Source of the DNA: JBFLVQ01 sp040758525
GTDB taxonomy: Bacteria; Acidobacteriota; Blastocatellia; Chloracidobacteriales; JADJPF01
DNA length: 37,456 bases
Direction: 5' to 3'
Assembly: GCA_040758525.1 (NCBI GenBank)
Contig: JBFLVQ010000016.1
Location: 1-37,456 of the forward strand
The notes under the pieces are model-generated. The model was given only the letters and a program-made list of their open reading frames with translations. It was not told where the DNA came from and made no database searches. The translations under genes were made by a program, and so were the position numbers. Shown one piece after another: positions 6,334 through 14,960 of the stretch; within the stretch, counting starts at the first letter, position 1; each line of letters starts with the position of its first letter.

Positions 6334-7614
6334 ATGACAGTAAACGAGTCACGCCCAACAGGGATAATTTATCAGAATTATGCAGAGTTTGCCCGTGCGC
6401 TATATGAGACGGGTATGCTCTCCGACCCCTGGTTTGATGGGCGGGAGCGTTTTCGTATGCGTGGGGTGCTGTTATCGCCCCAGACGGCTAAAGCGCTTAT
6501 ACGTGCGGCAGAGCGGGTTGCCATACTACACCAGGAATTGATCGAGATACTCTGTCAAGATCCTGAATTAGTGGATCAGTTCTATCATTTAACACCCTGG
6601 CAAGAGGCAATGTGGGAGAGTTCTGGAGGGCTTTGGCATGGTATGGCACGTGCCGACCTCTTTATTTGTGAAGATGGTCGTGTTGTCTGTTGTGAGTTGA
6701 ATAGTGATACACCTTCTGGTCAGCCTGAGGCAGTAGTACTTAATCAACTGCTTGCCCCTATGCATGGCCTAGTTGATGATCCCAACATACATATGGGAGA
6801 GAGCTATATCAGGATGTTACAAGAGAGCCAAGCCAAGCGTACAACAGATCCATTACATACTGTCGGTATTATCTATCCCACTGAGTTAACCGAAGATTTA
6901 GGTATGATTACATTAATACGCCGCTGGTTAGAGGCGGCAGGAATTACTGTAGTGGCTGGCTCTCCTTATAATCTGCGTCGCACTGATGTGGGACTAGAAG
7001 TTTTAGGCAAGCGAGTTGATCTAATCATACGCCACTACAAAACCGATTGGTGGGGTGAGCGCTTACCAGTCTGGCAGGATGCGCCTGAGTATAACGATCC
7101 CTTACCGCTTTATCAGCCACTAGCAGCATTACTTTCTGCCGAGATGGCAGGCGAAGTTACCGTAGTTAATCCCTTTGGCGCAGTTATCACACAGAACAAA
7201 TTTTCCCTTGCCTTCTTCTGGGAAGAGATGGCGCGGTTTTCCCCGCGTGCTTGTCGCTGGATACGTGAATATATTCCAGAGACCTATCGTATGGCTTCTT
7301 TATCTCGTGAACAGTTACGTGCTGAGCGTACTGCTTGGGTACTTAAGAGCGATTATGGCTGTGAAGGTGCCGAGACGATCTGTGGCGCTTTCGTCAGTGA
7401 CGAGATCTGGTGTAAGAGCGTAGAAACTGCTTTGCCAGAACATTTTGTTGCACAACGATTTTTTCGTGTGCAGCCAGACGATGCAGGTGACTTGATTAAT
7501 TATGGTGTCTATTTAATGGGAGGTAGTGCAACAGGATTCTTTACACGGCTCTCTCGTGAGAGTACCGATTATCGTGCCGTCACTGTGCCTACGTTCATAT
7601 CTAGAGAGGAGTAG
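6334..7614 (+). CDS. Glutathionylspermidine-synthase/YgiC-like ATP-grasp ligase
   Basis: ATP-grasp ligases of this family form amide bonds through an acyl-phosphate. In glutathionylspermidine synthase the amine is spermidine, but YgiC/YjfC-type relatives act on unknown substrates. The protein has 426 residues. Visible signatures are ELNSDTP at 121-127 (family EYNADTP), VNPFGAVITQNK at 278-289 (family NPLW..L.SNK), the nucleotide-binding segment VLKSDYGCEGA at 336-346, and the late metal-binding region NYGVYLMGGSATGFFTRLS at 389-407. The amidase domain of full-length E. coli Gsp is absent. Start: GGAG five nt before ATG 6334. It is the first gene of a three-gene plus-strand cluster; the next gene's ribosome site overlaps its stop. 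The neighbour with a Gly-Gly C-terminus recalls the ygiB-ygiC pair of E. coli. A role as peptide or protein-tail amine ligase is inference. Family call is good; substrate unknown. Confidence 0.75.
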   Translation: MTVNESRPTGIIYQNYAEFARALYETGMLSDPWFDGRERFRMRGVLLSPQTAKALIRAAERVAILHQELIEILCQDPELVDQFYHLTPWQEAMWESSGGLWHGMARADLFICEDGRVVCCELNSDTPSGQPEAVVLNQLLAPMHGLVDDPNIHMGESYIRMLQESQAKRTTDPLHTVGIIYPTELTEDLGMITLIRRWLEAAGITVVAGSPYNLRRTDVGLEVLGKRVDLIIRHYKTDWWGERLPVWQDAPEYNDPLPLYQPLAALLSAEMAGEVTVVNPFGAVITQNKFSLAFFWEEMARFSPRACRWIREYIPETYRMASLSREQLRAERTAWVLKSDYGCEGAETICGAFVSDEIWCKSVETALPEHFVAQRFFRVQPDDAGDLINYGVYLMGGSATGFFTRLSRESTDYRAVTVPTFISREE

Positions 7615-7620
7615 TATTTT

Positions 7621-9021
7621 ATGTCTGACCGTTCCAACAAAGAGACAGAGCAGCCGAATGTGGTGATGCGTGTCAATCGGCGCCCTTCCTATAATGAACC
7701 GGATGAGCCTAAGCCTTGGTGGAAGAACACCACACGACGCAATTTTGTTATCGCCGCTGGAATAGGCGCAGTTGGCATTGCCGGCGTAGCGACTTGGTGG
7801 GCACTTTCTGATGATTCTAACGATATCAATGAAGACTCTCTACAATTGCAGCGTCAACATGGTTGGAATCTAGGCTCAGAAGATAAGAAACTCAATCTGA
7901 TAAATACTCAAACGGTTGATTCAACATCAAGCGATAGTTGGAAGAAGTATTTGGATCAGTCTGCAATGCTAACCGCCTATCAACCACAGAGTGGTGCTTG
8001 GCTTCCCTATTTTGTCCCAACACTAATTCAATCGCTTCAGTTTGAATCGCTACGTAATCAATTAGCACCAATCTACACACCGGGCATGAAAGAGAGTTAT
8101 GAGCGTGGGCAAGCTATCGCCAAAGAGTTTCTCACTAAGGCACAGAATGCTGCTGAGACAGCAATTATCGTTGATCTAGTAGGAAACAACGCGGTAGCCT
8201 TTGGAGCTGGGTTAGCAGATGTAGGCCATCTAATTCCACTCTTTGACAATTTCCCACACCCGCTTGGTGTTACGCCTTCACATGAAGTATTGGCAGCAAT
8301 GCTCTATTATGCGAACGAGGTAGAGACTAAACGCGCCACTGTGCCAGCCTCTGCACCACCAGTCTTCTTGCTCGATTCATCACGACTGGCGAACTACAAA
8401 GATGAAGAGACTCAGTTTGACAATCGTTATCTTGCCAAACTTCCTTCTGCACAAAGCTTCAAAGAGCGAGGCGTTAAATCGATTATTTATATAACTCCGG
8501 ATCGTACACGTCAGGAAGAGCTAGATGATCTAAACGAGGATTTTGTCGATTACAAATCACAAAATCTGAATGTGGCATTACTCCCGCTTAGTGACTTTAC
8601 TGCTGTTGATGAGACAGTAGCCCGTAAACAGGCAGATGGTAACACAACAAATGAGGTTGTACGCCATTATTACTATGGTGGTAGCCCACTCAGTCATGGG
8701 TTCTTCTTCTATAGTTATCCTTTCTATAGTGTCTATCCAGTTTATGTACCCCGTTATACTTATTTGGGTGGGCGTGCACCGGTAAGTGTCCCAGTTACAC
8801 CGCCTCGTTATGTGCCGGTACAACGTCCTACAATGTTTAGCGGCTCGCGTATAGGCAAGGGAGCAGTAGGAGTAGGACGTAGTAAGCCTAGTGGCTTTGG
8901 CCGTAGCACTGTGCGTGTTTCTGGCCCGCGTGTTATTGGTACAAGGGCAGGTCGATCTGGTTACTACTCACCCAGTAGTAGATCTGGTTCTTTCGGGCGT
9001 GGCGGGTTCTTTGGCGGTTAA
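7621..9021 (+). CDS. Membrane-anchored protein with Gly/Ser/Arg-rich tail ending in Gly-Gly, function unknown
   Basis: A 466-residue protein I do not recognise as a named family. Residues 1-38 are polar and Pro-rich. TRRNF at 38-42 then begins one hydrophobic segment (41-61), which is Tat-like or a simple N-terminal anchor, with no clear cleavage site. Residues about 80-330 look like a soluble alpha/beta domain (AIIVDLVGNNAVAFGAGLAD, PHPLGVTPSHEVLAAMLYY, PPVFLLDSSRL, QFDNRYLAKLP, GVKSIIYITPD). From about 345 it becomes low-complexity: a Tyr/Phe/Pro-rich stretch (GFFFYSYPFYSVYPVYVPRY), then a Gly/Ser/Arg-rich tail ending GRGGFFGG. GAGGAG nine nt before ATG 7621 sets the start. Position directly after the ATP-grasp ligase suggests its exposed tail is the ligase's substrate, as has been proposed for ligase-linked small or tailed proteins. 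This is inference. It could equally be a structural envelope protein. Confidence 0.6.
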   Translation: MSDRSNKETEQPNVVMRVNRRPSYNEPDEPKPWWKNTTRRNFVIAAGIGAVGIAGVATWWALSDDSNDINEDSLQLQRQHGWNLGSEDKKLNLINTQTVDSTSSDSWKKYLDQSAMLTAYQPQSGAWLPYFVPTLIQSLQFESLRNQLAPIYTPGMKESYERGQAIAKEFLTKAQNAAETAIIVDLVGNNAVAFGAGLADVGHLIPLFDNFPHPLGVTPSHEVLAAMLYYANEVETKRATVPASAPPVFLLDSSRLANYKDEETQFDNRYLAKLPSAQSFKERGVKSIIYITPDRTRQEELDDLNEDFVDYKSQNLNVALLPLSDFTAVDETVARKQADGNTTNEVVRHYYYGGSPLSHGFFFYSYPFYSVYPVYVPRYTYLGGRAPVSVPVTPPRYVPVQRPTMFSGSRIGKGAVGVGRSKPSGFGRSTVRVSGPRVIGTRAGRSGYYSPSSRSGSFGRGGFFGG

Positions 9022-9057
9022 TTCTAGCATCTACTTTGAGGAGCGATAGCGACAACG

Positions 9058-9675
9058 ATGACACGTAGATCTTGGTTAAAAAAGTTTCTTGGAGCCAGTG
9101 AGGAAGGAGTCTACTTCTTAGGTATACAGTTGATAATTCGTGCTTTTGGAGAGGACACGCTACGCGCGCGACTAGCGCATGTAATCGCCGATCCAGAAGG
9201 TGCAATGGAAGATGTCGAAGCAAAGCGCCGTTACATCAAACGTATTGTTGCGCTCTTGCTTGAACAAGAGCCTTATTGGAGCCAAGCTTTTTGGGATTAC
9301 AAGACGGATCCTGAAGAGTCTCAGGCAGAATTTGATAGTTGGGAGGCAGAACTCTCTGCCAGTACTGCGACCGAAGAGGAAGAGATGGGGGATGAGATTG
9401 ATCGTGCTCATCGTCTTTCACATAACAAGGACTTCATTTGTGTCACTATGATATTTAACCTTAGTGTACCATTCTCGCCTGCGGGAGAGTTCAACTCAGA
9501 ACTAGAATATTGGCGACGCGAAACCTTAAGCAAACTAGTGCGTGGTCTATTGCTGATTAATCCAGAGGATATCTTGGCAGATGGTGTTTTTGTTATTCCA
9601 GGAAATAGTGAGGATGGTCTTTCCGAAGAAGATCTGCTTACAGGTGGATGGAGTCATCTACGCTACCTGACCTAG
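9058..9675 (+). CDS. DUF1517-like protein
   Basis: A 205-residue, acidic, soluble-looking protein. The N-terminus (MTRRSWLKKFLGASEEGVYF) is basic and then helical. The C-terminal third resembles the DUF1517 family of cyanobacteria and plastids: FICVTMIFNLSVPF, an alternating beta strand; REtLSKLVRGLLLINPEDIL, a helix; then FVIPGNSEDGLSEEDLLTGG, which parallels the family's WTPQ..D.LS..EL ending. The match is from memory of the family pattern and is distant. ATG 9058 has a GAGGAG fourteen nt upstream, which is long, so translation may be weak or coupled. It closes the three-gene cluster, 36 nt after the Gly-tail protein. In other bacteria proteins of this sort co-occur with envelope or stress-linked genes, but no function can be read here. 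Confidence 0.5.
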   Translation: MTRRSWLKKFLGASEEGVYFLGIQLIIRAFGEDTLRARLAHVIADPEGAMEDVEAKRRYIKRIVALLLEQEPYWSQAFWDYKTDPEESQAEFDSWEAELSASTATEEEEMGDEIDRAHRLSHNKDFICVTMIFNLSVPFSPAGEFNSELEYWRRETLSKLVRGLLLINPEDILADGVFVIPGNSEDGLSEEDLLTGGWSHLRYLT

Positions 9676-9690
9676 CATTCTGCTAATGCT
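9674..9690. terminator. Short hairpin between convergent genes (weak terminator candidate)
   Basis: AGCATT (9674-9679) and AATGCT (9685-9690) form a 6-bp stem with a 5-nt loop at the end of the DUF1517-like gene, facing the convergent hydrolase gene that ends at 9710. No proper T-run follows, so function as a terminator is doubtful. Confidence 0.25.
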
Positions 9691-9709
9691 GAGCAAGACA
9701 AAATATAGA

Positions 9710-10261
9710 TTAACGGATCAATTTACTGATCTGTTTGAACTCTGCATTTCCTGCAGTGTCGATAAGTTGGAAGAGCACCATCTCGGTGGTCACAAGAAAG
9801 GCGCCCGACTGTTGCATACGTTGTAAGGCAATCTCCTTATCAAACCTCTTTCTTGATGAGACAGCATCCGCTACTATATGTACCTGATAGCCATGCTGAA
9901 GCGCATCAAGTGCGGTCTTTAGCACACATATATGGGACTCTACACCGGCCAACACAAGCGACTTAACCTGCCATTGTTGTAGTTTTGTTTCGATAGCTTG
10001 TGAGAGCAGGCAACTGAAACAGATCTTCTCAATCACTTCATGGTTATCTGGCAATTGTAATTCTCTACAAGTATGACCTAGACCATTAGGATACTGTTCG
10101 GTTACTAGCAGAGGCAGGTTCAAAATAGTTGCGCCAGCAGTTAATTTGTTAGCATTAGCAAAGACGATCTCTTTCTCACTAATCACCGGCATAAGTTTTT
10201 CTTGCATATCTATTAGCAGGAAAGCAGTTTCGTCTCTTCTCAATAGGCCACTATTTTTCAT
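9710..10261 (-). CDS. Isochorismatase-family cysteine hydrolase
   Basis: A 183-residue alpha/beta hydrolase of the isochorismatase/nicotinamidase superfamily, which uses an Asp-Lys-Cys triad. The Asp is in FLLIDMQEKL near the N-terminus, the Lys in EVIEKICFSC, and the Cys in AGVESHICVLKTAL, next to the typical cis-peptide Gly-Val-Glu. The length matches small YcaC-like members with no added domain. ATG at 10261 has GGAG five nt upstream. A longer in-frame form to 10336 would overlap the preceding gene by about 50 nt and is less likely. It is transcribed after the 2-hydroxyacyl-CoA lyase-like gene with a 25-nt gap. The true substrate is unknown; YcaC-like enzymes are poorly characterised, and no pathway link to the lyase is established. 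Confidence 0.85.
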   Translation of the reverse strand: MKNSGLLRRDETAFLLIDMQEKLMPVISEKEIVFANANKLTAGATILNLPLLVTEQYPNGLGHTCRELQLPDNHEVIEKICFSCLLSQAIETKLQQWQVKSLVLAGVESHICVLKTALDALQHGYQVHIVADAVSSRKRFDKEIALQRMQQSGAFLVTTEMVLFQLIDTAGNAEFKQISKLIR

Positions 10262-10286
10262 TGTTACTCCAAGATCTTTTAACAAC

Positions 10287-12026
10287 TCACATAGAGAGTG
10301 AGCCCTTACGAAATTCTGATCTTCCAATAATGGCATTAATCAGATAGGGTCTACCTTGCCTAATCGCAGCGCGTGCCTGGGCAATAGTTGGTACTAGTTC
10401 CTCTATTCGCTCGATTCTTGTTCCATCGGCACCAAAACCTTTTACTACATTATGGTAGTCGCAGTGAGCCAGTACCGATGCCACGTCGTCTTTGAGTATC
10501 TCTATTTGATCGCGGGCAATTTGAGACCAACAGGCATCATTTCCGATCAGTCCAATTATCGGAATCTGATGTCGTACAAAAGTATCGAACTCAGCAAGAG
10601 AATAGGCGCTTGAGCCATCGCCCCAGATTATCCAGACTTCTGCCTCAGGTCGTACCAGTTTTGCCCCTAAAGCAAATCCACCACCTACACCCAGCGTACC
10701 GAATGCGCCTGGATCAAGCCAGCAGAGTTGTTGGCGTGGATGCAATGTATAGGAAGCGGTAGCAACAAAGTCTCCTCCATCTGCTACCAGTACACTGTTG
10801 TCGCTGAGTATTGCATTCAACTCACGGAACAGTTTTAATGGATTGATACCGGCTAACTCTTGTGTTGCTTGTCGATCGATCTCCTGCTCGCGTTCCCTAT
10901 CACGCGCTGTCAATGCTTCGATCCATTGTGAATAGTCAGGGGTAGTTTGACCAGCAAGAGTGTTGCCTAATTCAATAATAAAATTGCCTGCATCTGCTTG
11001 TACGGCAAGTTGTGGTTTTTTATTAAGATATAGATCACGCTTACTACGATTGATTGAGACACAGATGGATGAGCTACGAATATGACGACCATAGTCGAGC
11101 CGGAAATCACAAGGCACGCCAGCTAATAGCACTAGATCTGCATCACGTAGTGCCTCTCTTCTTTTATGACGCATCTGTAAACGGTGATCTTTACCAAATA
11201 ATCCCCGCGCCATTCCTGATAGATAGATAGGTGCACCGATCTGCTCAAGTGCTGCCACTATTCTACCTGTCTGTTCTGGTTCGGCAACGGCTTGGCTACC
11301 AATGATAAAAACAGGCTTTTTAGATCTCAGCAGATATTGAGTAGCAGTATTGATTTGTGATGCTGCAAAAGTAGGTATCTGGTAGTCTGCACGGCGATCT
11401 TCAATTCGTATATTATCTTGATCAGAAAAGATCTTATTAAGGTGTCTACTAATATACCATCTCTGCAATCTTTCCTGCAGATTTCGTGCTGGCTTTTGAT
11501 TACCCTGTAGATACCATTCGCGCACAATCTTCTCGTCGTAGAGCAGATCTACTGGACATTCAATAAAGACTGGTCCTGGTACACCTTCTCGACAAACGGT
11601 AAATGCTTGTTGCAGAACAGGAGCAAAATCCTTCAGCCTTTTTATTGCTACTGCCCATTTTACATGTGGTTGCATCAGTGCCATCTGATCAATATCTTGC
11701 AAAGCGCCTCTGCCTTTTAGAAGCGTTGCTGTTGCGCCACCCAATACGATAACAGGCGATTGTGCTAGTTGTGCGTTCTTCACTGCGGTGATTGTATTGG
11801 TTAAGCCTGGCCCCGCTGTTACGGTAGCTACACCGGGTATCCCAGACAGCCTTGCCACTGCATCAGCAGCAAATACAGCATTTACTTCATGGCGTACATC
11901 CACAACACGTAGCCCAGCTCTTTTGGCTTCTACGAAGATGGGCGCAATATGGCCACCAGAGAGCGTAAAGATAAACTTTACGCCCTCTTTGACTAGTACT
12001 CTAGCAATAATCTCACCGCCATTCAT
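10287..12026 (-). CDS. ThDP-dependent lyase closely resembling animal ILVBL/HACL2 (2-hydroxyacyl-CoA lyase or acetolactate-synthase-like)
   Basis: A 579-residue thiamine-diphosphate enzyme (numbers below count from the TTG at 12032). The N-terminal Pyr domain carries the activating Glu49 (DVRHEVNAVFAADAVARLSG), then a middle domain, then the PP domain with GDG at 471-473 and Asn498 (GNDACW). Several long stretches (VTAGPGLTNTITAVKNAQLA, SGMARGLFG, RWLDPGAFGTLGVG-like, AEFDTFVRH, the ending EFRKGSLSM) are nearly those I recall for human ILVBL. ILVBL acts as 2-hydroxyacyl-CoA lyase 2, releasing formyl-CoA and a shortened aldehyde during alpha-oxidation. It resembles ILVBL more than bacterial IlvB, and no IlvN regulatory subunit gene is nearby. 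ATG 12026 and TTG 12032 are both possible; neither has a clear ribosome site. It follows bamA by 33 nt, so it is probably cotranscribed. Activity on hydroxyacyl-CoA is inference from similarity. Confidence 0.82.
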   Translation of the reverse strand: MNGGEIIARVLVKEGVKFIFTLSGGHIAPIFVEAKRAGLRVVDVRHEVNAVFAADAVARLSGIPGVATVTAGPGLTNTITAVKNAQLAQSPVIVLGGATATLLKGRGALQDIDQMALMQPHVKWAVAIKRLKDFAPVLQQAFTVCREGVPGPVFIECPVDLLYDEKIVREWYLQGNQKPARNLQERLQRWYISRHLNKIFSDQDNIRIEDRRADYQIPTFAASQINTATQYLLRSKKPVFIIGSQAVAEPEQTGRIVAALEQIGAPIYLSGMARGLFGKDHRLQMRHKRREALRDADLVLLAGVPCDFRLDYGRHIRSSSICVSINRSKRDLYLNKKPQLAVQADAGNFIIELGNTLAGQTTPDYSQWIEALTARDREREQEIDRQATQELAGINPLKLFRELNAILSDNSVLVADGGDFVATASYTLHPRQQLCWLDPGAFGTLGVGGGFALGAKLVRPEAEVWIIWGDGSSAYSLAEFDTFVRHQIPIIGLIGNDACWSQIARDQIEILKDDVASVLAHCDYHNVVKGFGADGTRIERIEELVPTIAQARAAIRQGRPYLINAIIGRSEFRKGSLSM

Positions 12027-12059
12027 AGGCAAGATTATAGAAGAATTTTGCTTTAATAG

Positions 12060-14960
12060 CTAAAACGTACGCCCGATACTGATACGGAAAGAACGTCTTG
12101 GCTCAGGCTCTGGGCTAGCAGGAATTGGTTGAGTACGCGCATTTGGATTATAAGCAAAGATCAAGCGTACAGGCGCACCAATTACAGGTACCTGTACACG
12201 TAACTCGCCGCCAACTGAGGCACGGAAATTCTCTCGGAACCCACTGAGATCTTGACTGAGGCGTACTAGCGAGGTTGATGTATATCTACCCTGTAGCAAG
12301 ACACTGCGGAAGCCTTTCGGCAATTGGTCAGGCGGTGTTTCCGGTGTGCGTGCTGCTGCAATCTCTTCTGGGGTAGCGATAAGCCCACGTGGATTGAGTG
12401 TTACAGGTTGGACTAAGCCTAACGCGGTAAAGGTAGGATCTCTGTCTAGCAGGCGTAGCGCGGTATTGCTGACAATGGCCTGATCATTCATCTTAGCAGC
12501 ATTGAATACTGTACCAGCGTCAGCAAAGAAAGCGAACGATAATGGGCCGCCAATAGGAATTCGATATTCTACGTTATAGAGCAGTTGTGTATCAGCGCCA
12601 ATAGGAACAAAGTTGGGAAAATTAGGATTGCCGATGCGTGCGTTATTAAAAGTGAATTTCTCTAGCACACTAGCATCAACACCACGGAAACGACGGCCAG
12701 GTTGTAAAACCGGTAGTACGCGCTTGCGTAGCACATCGACTGCTTGCACATCTCTCGTGGTAATAAATTGATCTACACGTACAAGCGGTGAGATAGAGCG
12801 TGTATTGTAACCACGTATGGAATCCTCACCACCTAGGAAGAAACGGTTAGAGAGTGGTATACCACCAACAAAAGCCAGCGAATTATCGACCGGAGAGCTG
12901 CCAAAAGCAGAGATATGCTCGACCAATACACGCATGCCCAATACGTGTCGCTTCTCCCCCTTGGTTAAGGGTGTGAAGTATTTAAATTCGAATCTAGGCG
13001 AGATTAACTTTACATCACCACCTAAGCCGCTAACACCAAAGGATGCTGATAAGCTCTTGCCACTAGTAGGATCAAGCAGACGGTTAAGTGTGCTATAAGC
13101 AAGTGAAGGTGTCAGTGTGCTCTGAGTAATATCAGGTTGGCGGAACGAAACAACAATATCATTGCCCATATTTTCATCACGATTAACAGCAGGATCAATA
13201 ATTTTCGTGGAACTGAGAGAGTAGTTCAATCCTACACGGGTGAATCGTGTGTATTTTAGGTACTTGTTTGTAAACAGACTCAGGGGTGCGTTTAGACCCA
13301 TTCCAAACCCTATTGAAGATTGTGTAAAGAGTGCATCATCAAACCTGGTATTGGTTGATGTATTAGTGTTTAACACTCCACTTGCGAGTCCATCTGTGAA
13401 GAAGCGTGTTCGGCTGGTAAAAAATGAGAAGGTTCCACTAATTGGACGACCAGTAAGATATGGCTCGGTGAAAGTAGTAGAGAAGCTACGCTGTCGGTCG
13501 CCGAGTTGGGTTTCTAGTGCGAACGACTCACCATAACCAAACAGATTATTGGTTGAGTAAGAAATTCCGATAAAGCTTCCCCCACTAGAGACACCGCCAG
13601 AGAAACTGATCTGCTGACGTTGCTTCTCCCTGACGTTTATTGTGATGTCAACCAACCCGGCACGATCGTCAGTGGTAATCTTTACATCCTCTTCTTTGAT
13701 CTCATCGAATAGTCCTAATTGATTAAGACGTAGACGACTGCGATCAAGCAGGTCCTGATCGTAGATCTCCTGTTCATTTACCAATATTTCACGACGTAGC
13801 ACCGATTCGTGTGTATAGACATTGCCAGTGAAAGCTATACGACGAATTAGAAATGGTTTACCTTCATCAATGGAGATAGTAAAATCGACGGTATCACTAT
13901 CGTCGTGGTAGGTAGGATTTAGTTCAGTAGTTGCTTGTATATAGCCATAGTGTCCATAAAGCCTGCGTAGCTGCTCGTAGACACCCTCTCGGATAACCTT
14001 CAGCGATGCTACATCACCAGGTTTAATACCAGTGAAAGCAAGAATCCTTTCCGTTGATATGAAGGTATTGCCTTCCACTGCAATCTTGCCAAAATAGTAA
14101 CGACGACCTTCCCTAATAGGAATACGTATACGTACGGCATCACTCTTGCTAGGCGGCAATATTGACAACGGATCAATCTCTCCAACCGGTTCGATCAAAG
14201 GCTCGCCGATCTGTGCACGCAAAAAGCCCTGCTCGCCAAGAAAGAGACGTACACGCTGTAGATCCTCATCAAGCTTGCGTTTTTCGTAGATATCTTTGGA
14301 AGTGAAGATAGTAAGAAAACCAGCCGGTTTGATCAGTCGCATAGCTTTACGCAGACGTTCATCAGAGAAGAGATTGTTGCCATCGAAATCTATCTCAGCA
14401 ATACGTACACGACGACCTTCATTGACAACAAAATATATCAGCAAGCTGATTTCGGTGATCGGTTCAACTCTCAGTTCCACCTGAGCATTGGGCTTACCAC
14501 GTTCCGCCAATAATTCCTGCAATGCCCGCCGGGCATTCTCTGCTACCAATGGTTGGTAACGAGAATCTCTTGAGATAGCGATGCGACGTTCTCGGAAGCG
14601 TTGTAGCACATCCGATTCCAACACGGATTGTAATCCTTCAAAGAAGACATCGCGTATTTTAGGCAATTCTTTGACTTCAAAGATGATCGTAACAGTGCCT
14701 GGCCGGATCTTTTCGATCAATACACGGCTTTTGAACTCATCAAAATAGCCTTGTGCTAATATTGCTTGAAAATCACGCTGTACCTGGGCCTCATCATAAA
14801 GCCCACCTCTTTTCGTTTGTATATAGCCCTTAATGGTTTCGCTAAGAATCGAGAGATTGCCACGTATCTCGACATCCTCGACAATCAATTTTTCCTGTGC
14901 TATTGCGGGACAAAAAAGCACTATCAAGATTTGTAACAGGGTGAACGCTAGCCGCTTCAT
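12060..14960 (-). CDS. bamA: Outer-membrane protein assembly factor BamA (Omp85 family)
   Basis: BamA folds and inserts beta-barrel proteins into the outer membrane. The 966-residue product has a signal peptide (MKRLAFTLLQILIVLFCPAI, cleaved near AQ). Five POTRA domains follow, recognisable by their starts: LIVEDVEIRGN, KIRDVFFEGL, RVRIAEIDFDGNN, RYYFGKIAVEGNT and FLIRRIAFTGN. The Omp85 barrel begins near QISFSGGVSSGGSFIGI and carries the conserved lid-loop motif IRGY (in GGEDSIRGYNTRS, the VRGF/Y equivalent) and a terminal Phe in ISIGRTF. It is longer than E. coli BamA (810), mainly in POTRA 3 and extracellular loops. ATG at 14960 has GGAGG five nt upstream. No skp, lpxD or rseP neighbour is present, which departs from the usual bamA neighbourhood. 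Two metabolic genes follow instead. A second Omp85 paralogue elsewhere is possible. Confidence 0.93.
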   Translation of the reverse strand: MKRLAFTLLQILIVLFCPAIAQEKLIVEDVEIRGNLSILSETIKGYIQTKRGGLYDEAQVQRDFQAILAQGYFDEFKSRVLIEKIRPGTVTIIFEVKELPKIRDVFFEGLQSVLESDVLQRFRERRIAISRDSRYQPLVAENARRALQELLAERGKPNAQVELRVEPITEISLLIYFVVNEGRRVRIAEIDFDGNNLFSDERLRKAMRLIKPAGFLTIFTSKDIYEKRKLDEDLQRVRLFLGEQGFLRAQIGEPLIEPVGEIDPLSILPPSKSDAVRIRIPIREGRRYYFGKIAVEGNTFISTERILAFTGIKPGDVASLKVIREGVYEQLRRLYGHYGYIQATTELNPTYHDDSDTVDFTISIDEGKPFLIRRIAFTGNVYTHESVLRREILVNEQEIYDQDLLDRSRLRLNQLGLFDEIKEEDVKITTDDRAGLVDITINVREKQRQQISFSGGVSSGGSFIGISYSTNNLFGYGESFALETQLGDRQRSFSTTFTEPYLTGRPISGTFSFFTSRTRFFTDGLASGVLNTNTSTNTRFDDALFTQSSIGFGMGLNAPLSLFTNKYLKYTRFTRVGLNYSLSSTKIIDPAVNRDENMGNDIVVSFRQPDITQSTLTPSLAYSTLNRLLDPTSGKSLSASFGVSGLGGDVKLISPRFEFKYFTPLTKGEKRHVLGMRVLVEHISAFGSSPVDNSLAFVGGIPLSNRFFLGGEDSIRGYNTRSISPLVRVDQFITTRDVQAVDVLRKRVLPVLQPGRRFRGVDASVLEKFTFNNARIGNPNFPNFVPIGADTQLLYNVEYRIPIGGPLSFAFFADAGTVFNAAKMNDQAIVSNTALRLLDRDPTFTALGLVQPVTLNPRGLIATPEEIAAARTPETPPDQLPKGFRSVLLQGRYTSTSLVRLSQDLSGFRENFRASVGGELRVQVPVIGAPVRLIFAYNPNARTQPIPASPEPEPRRSFRISIGRTF

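Noticed and set aside
9674..9690. Bidirectional terminator between the convergent genes at 9675 and 9710
   Set aside because: The stem is only 6 bp and no T-run follows on either strand; kept as a low-confidence feature rather than a finding.
10287..12026. Housekeeping acetolactate synthase (ilvB)
   Set aside because: The motifs fit ILVBL/HACL2 better, and there is no ilvN or ilvC nearby.
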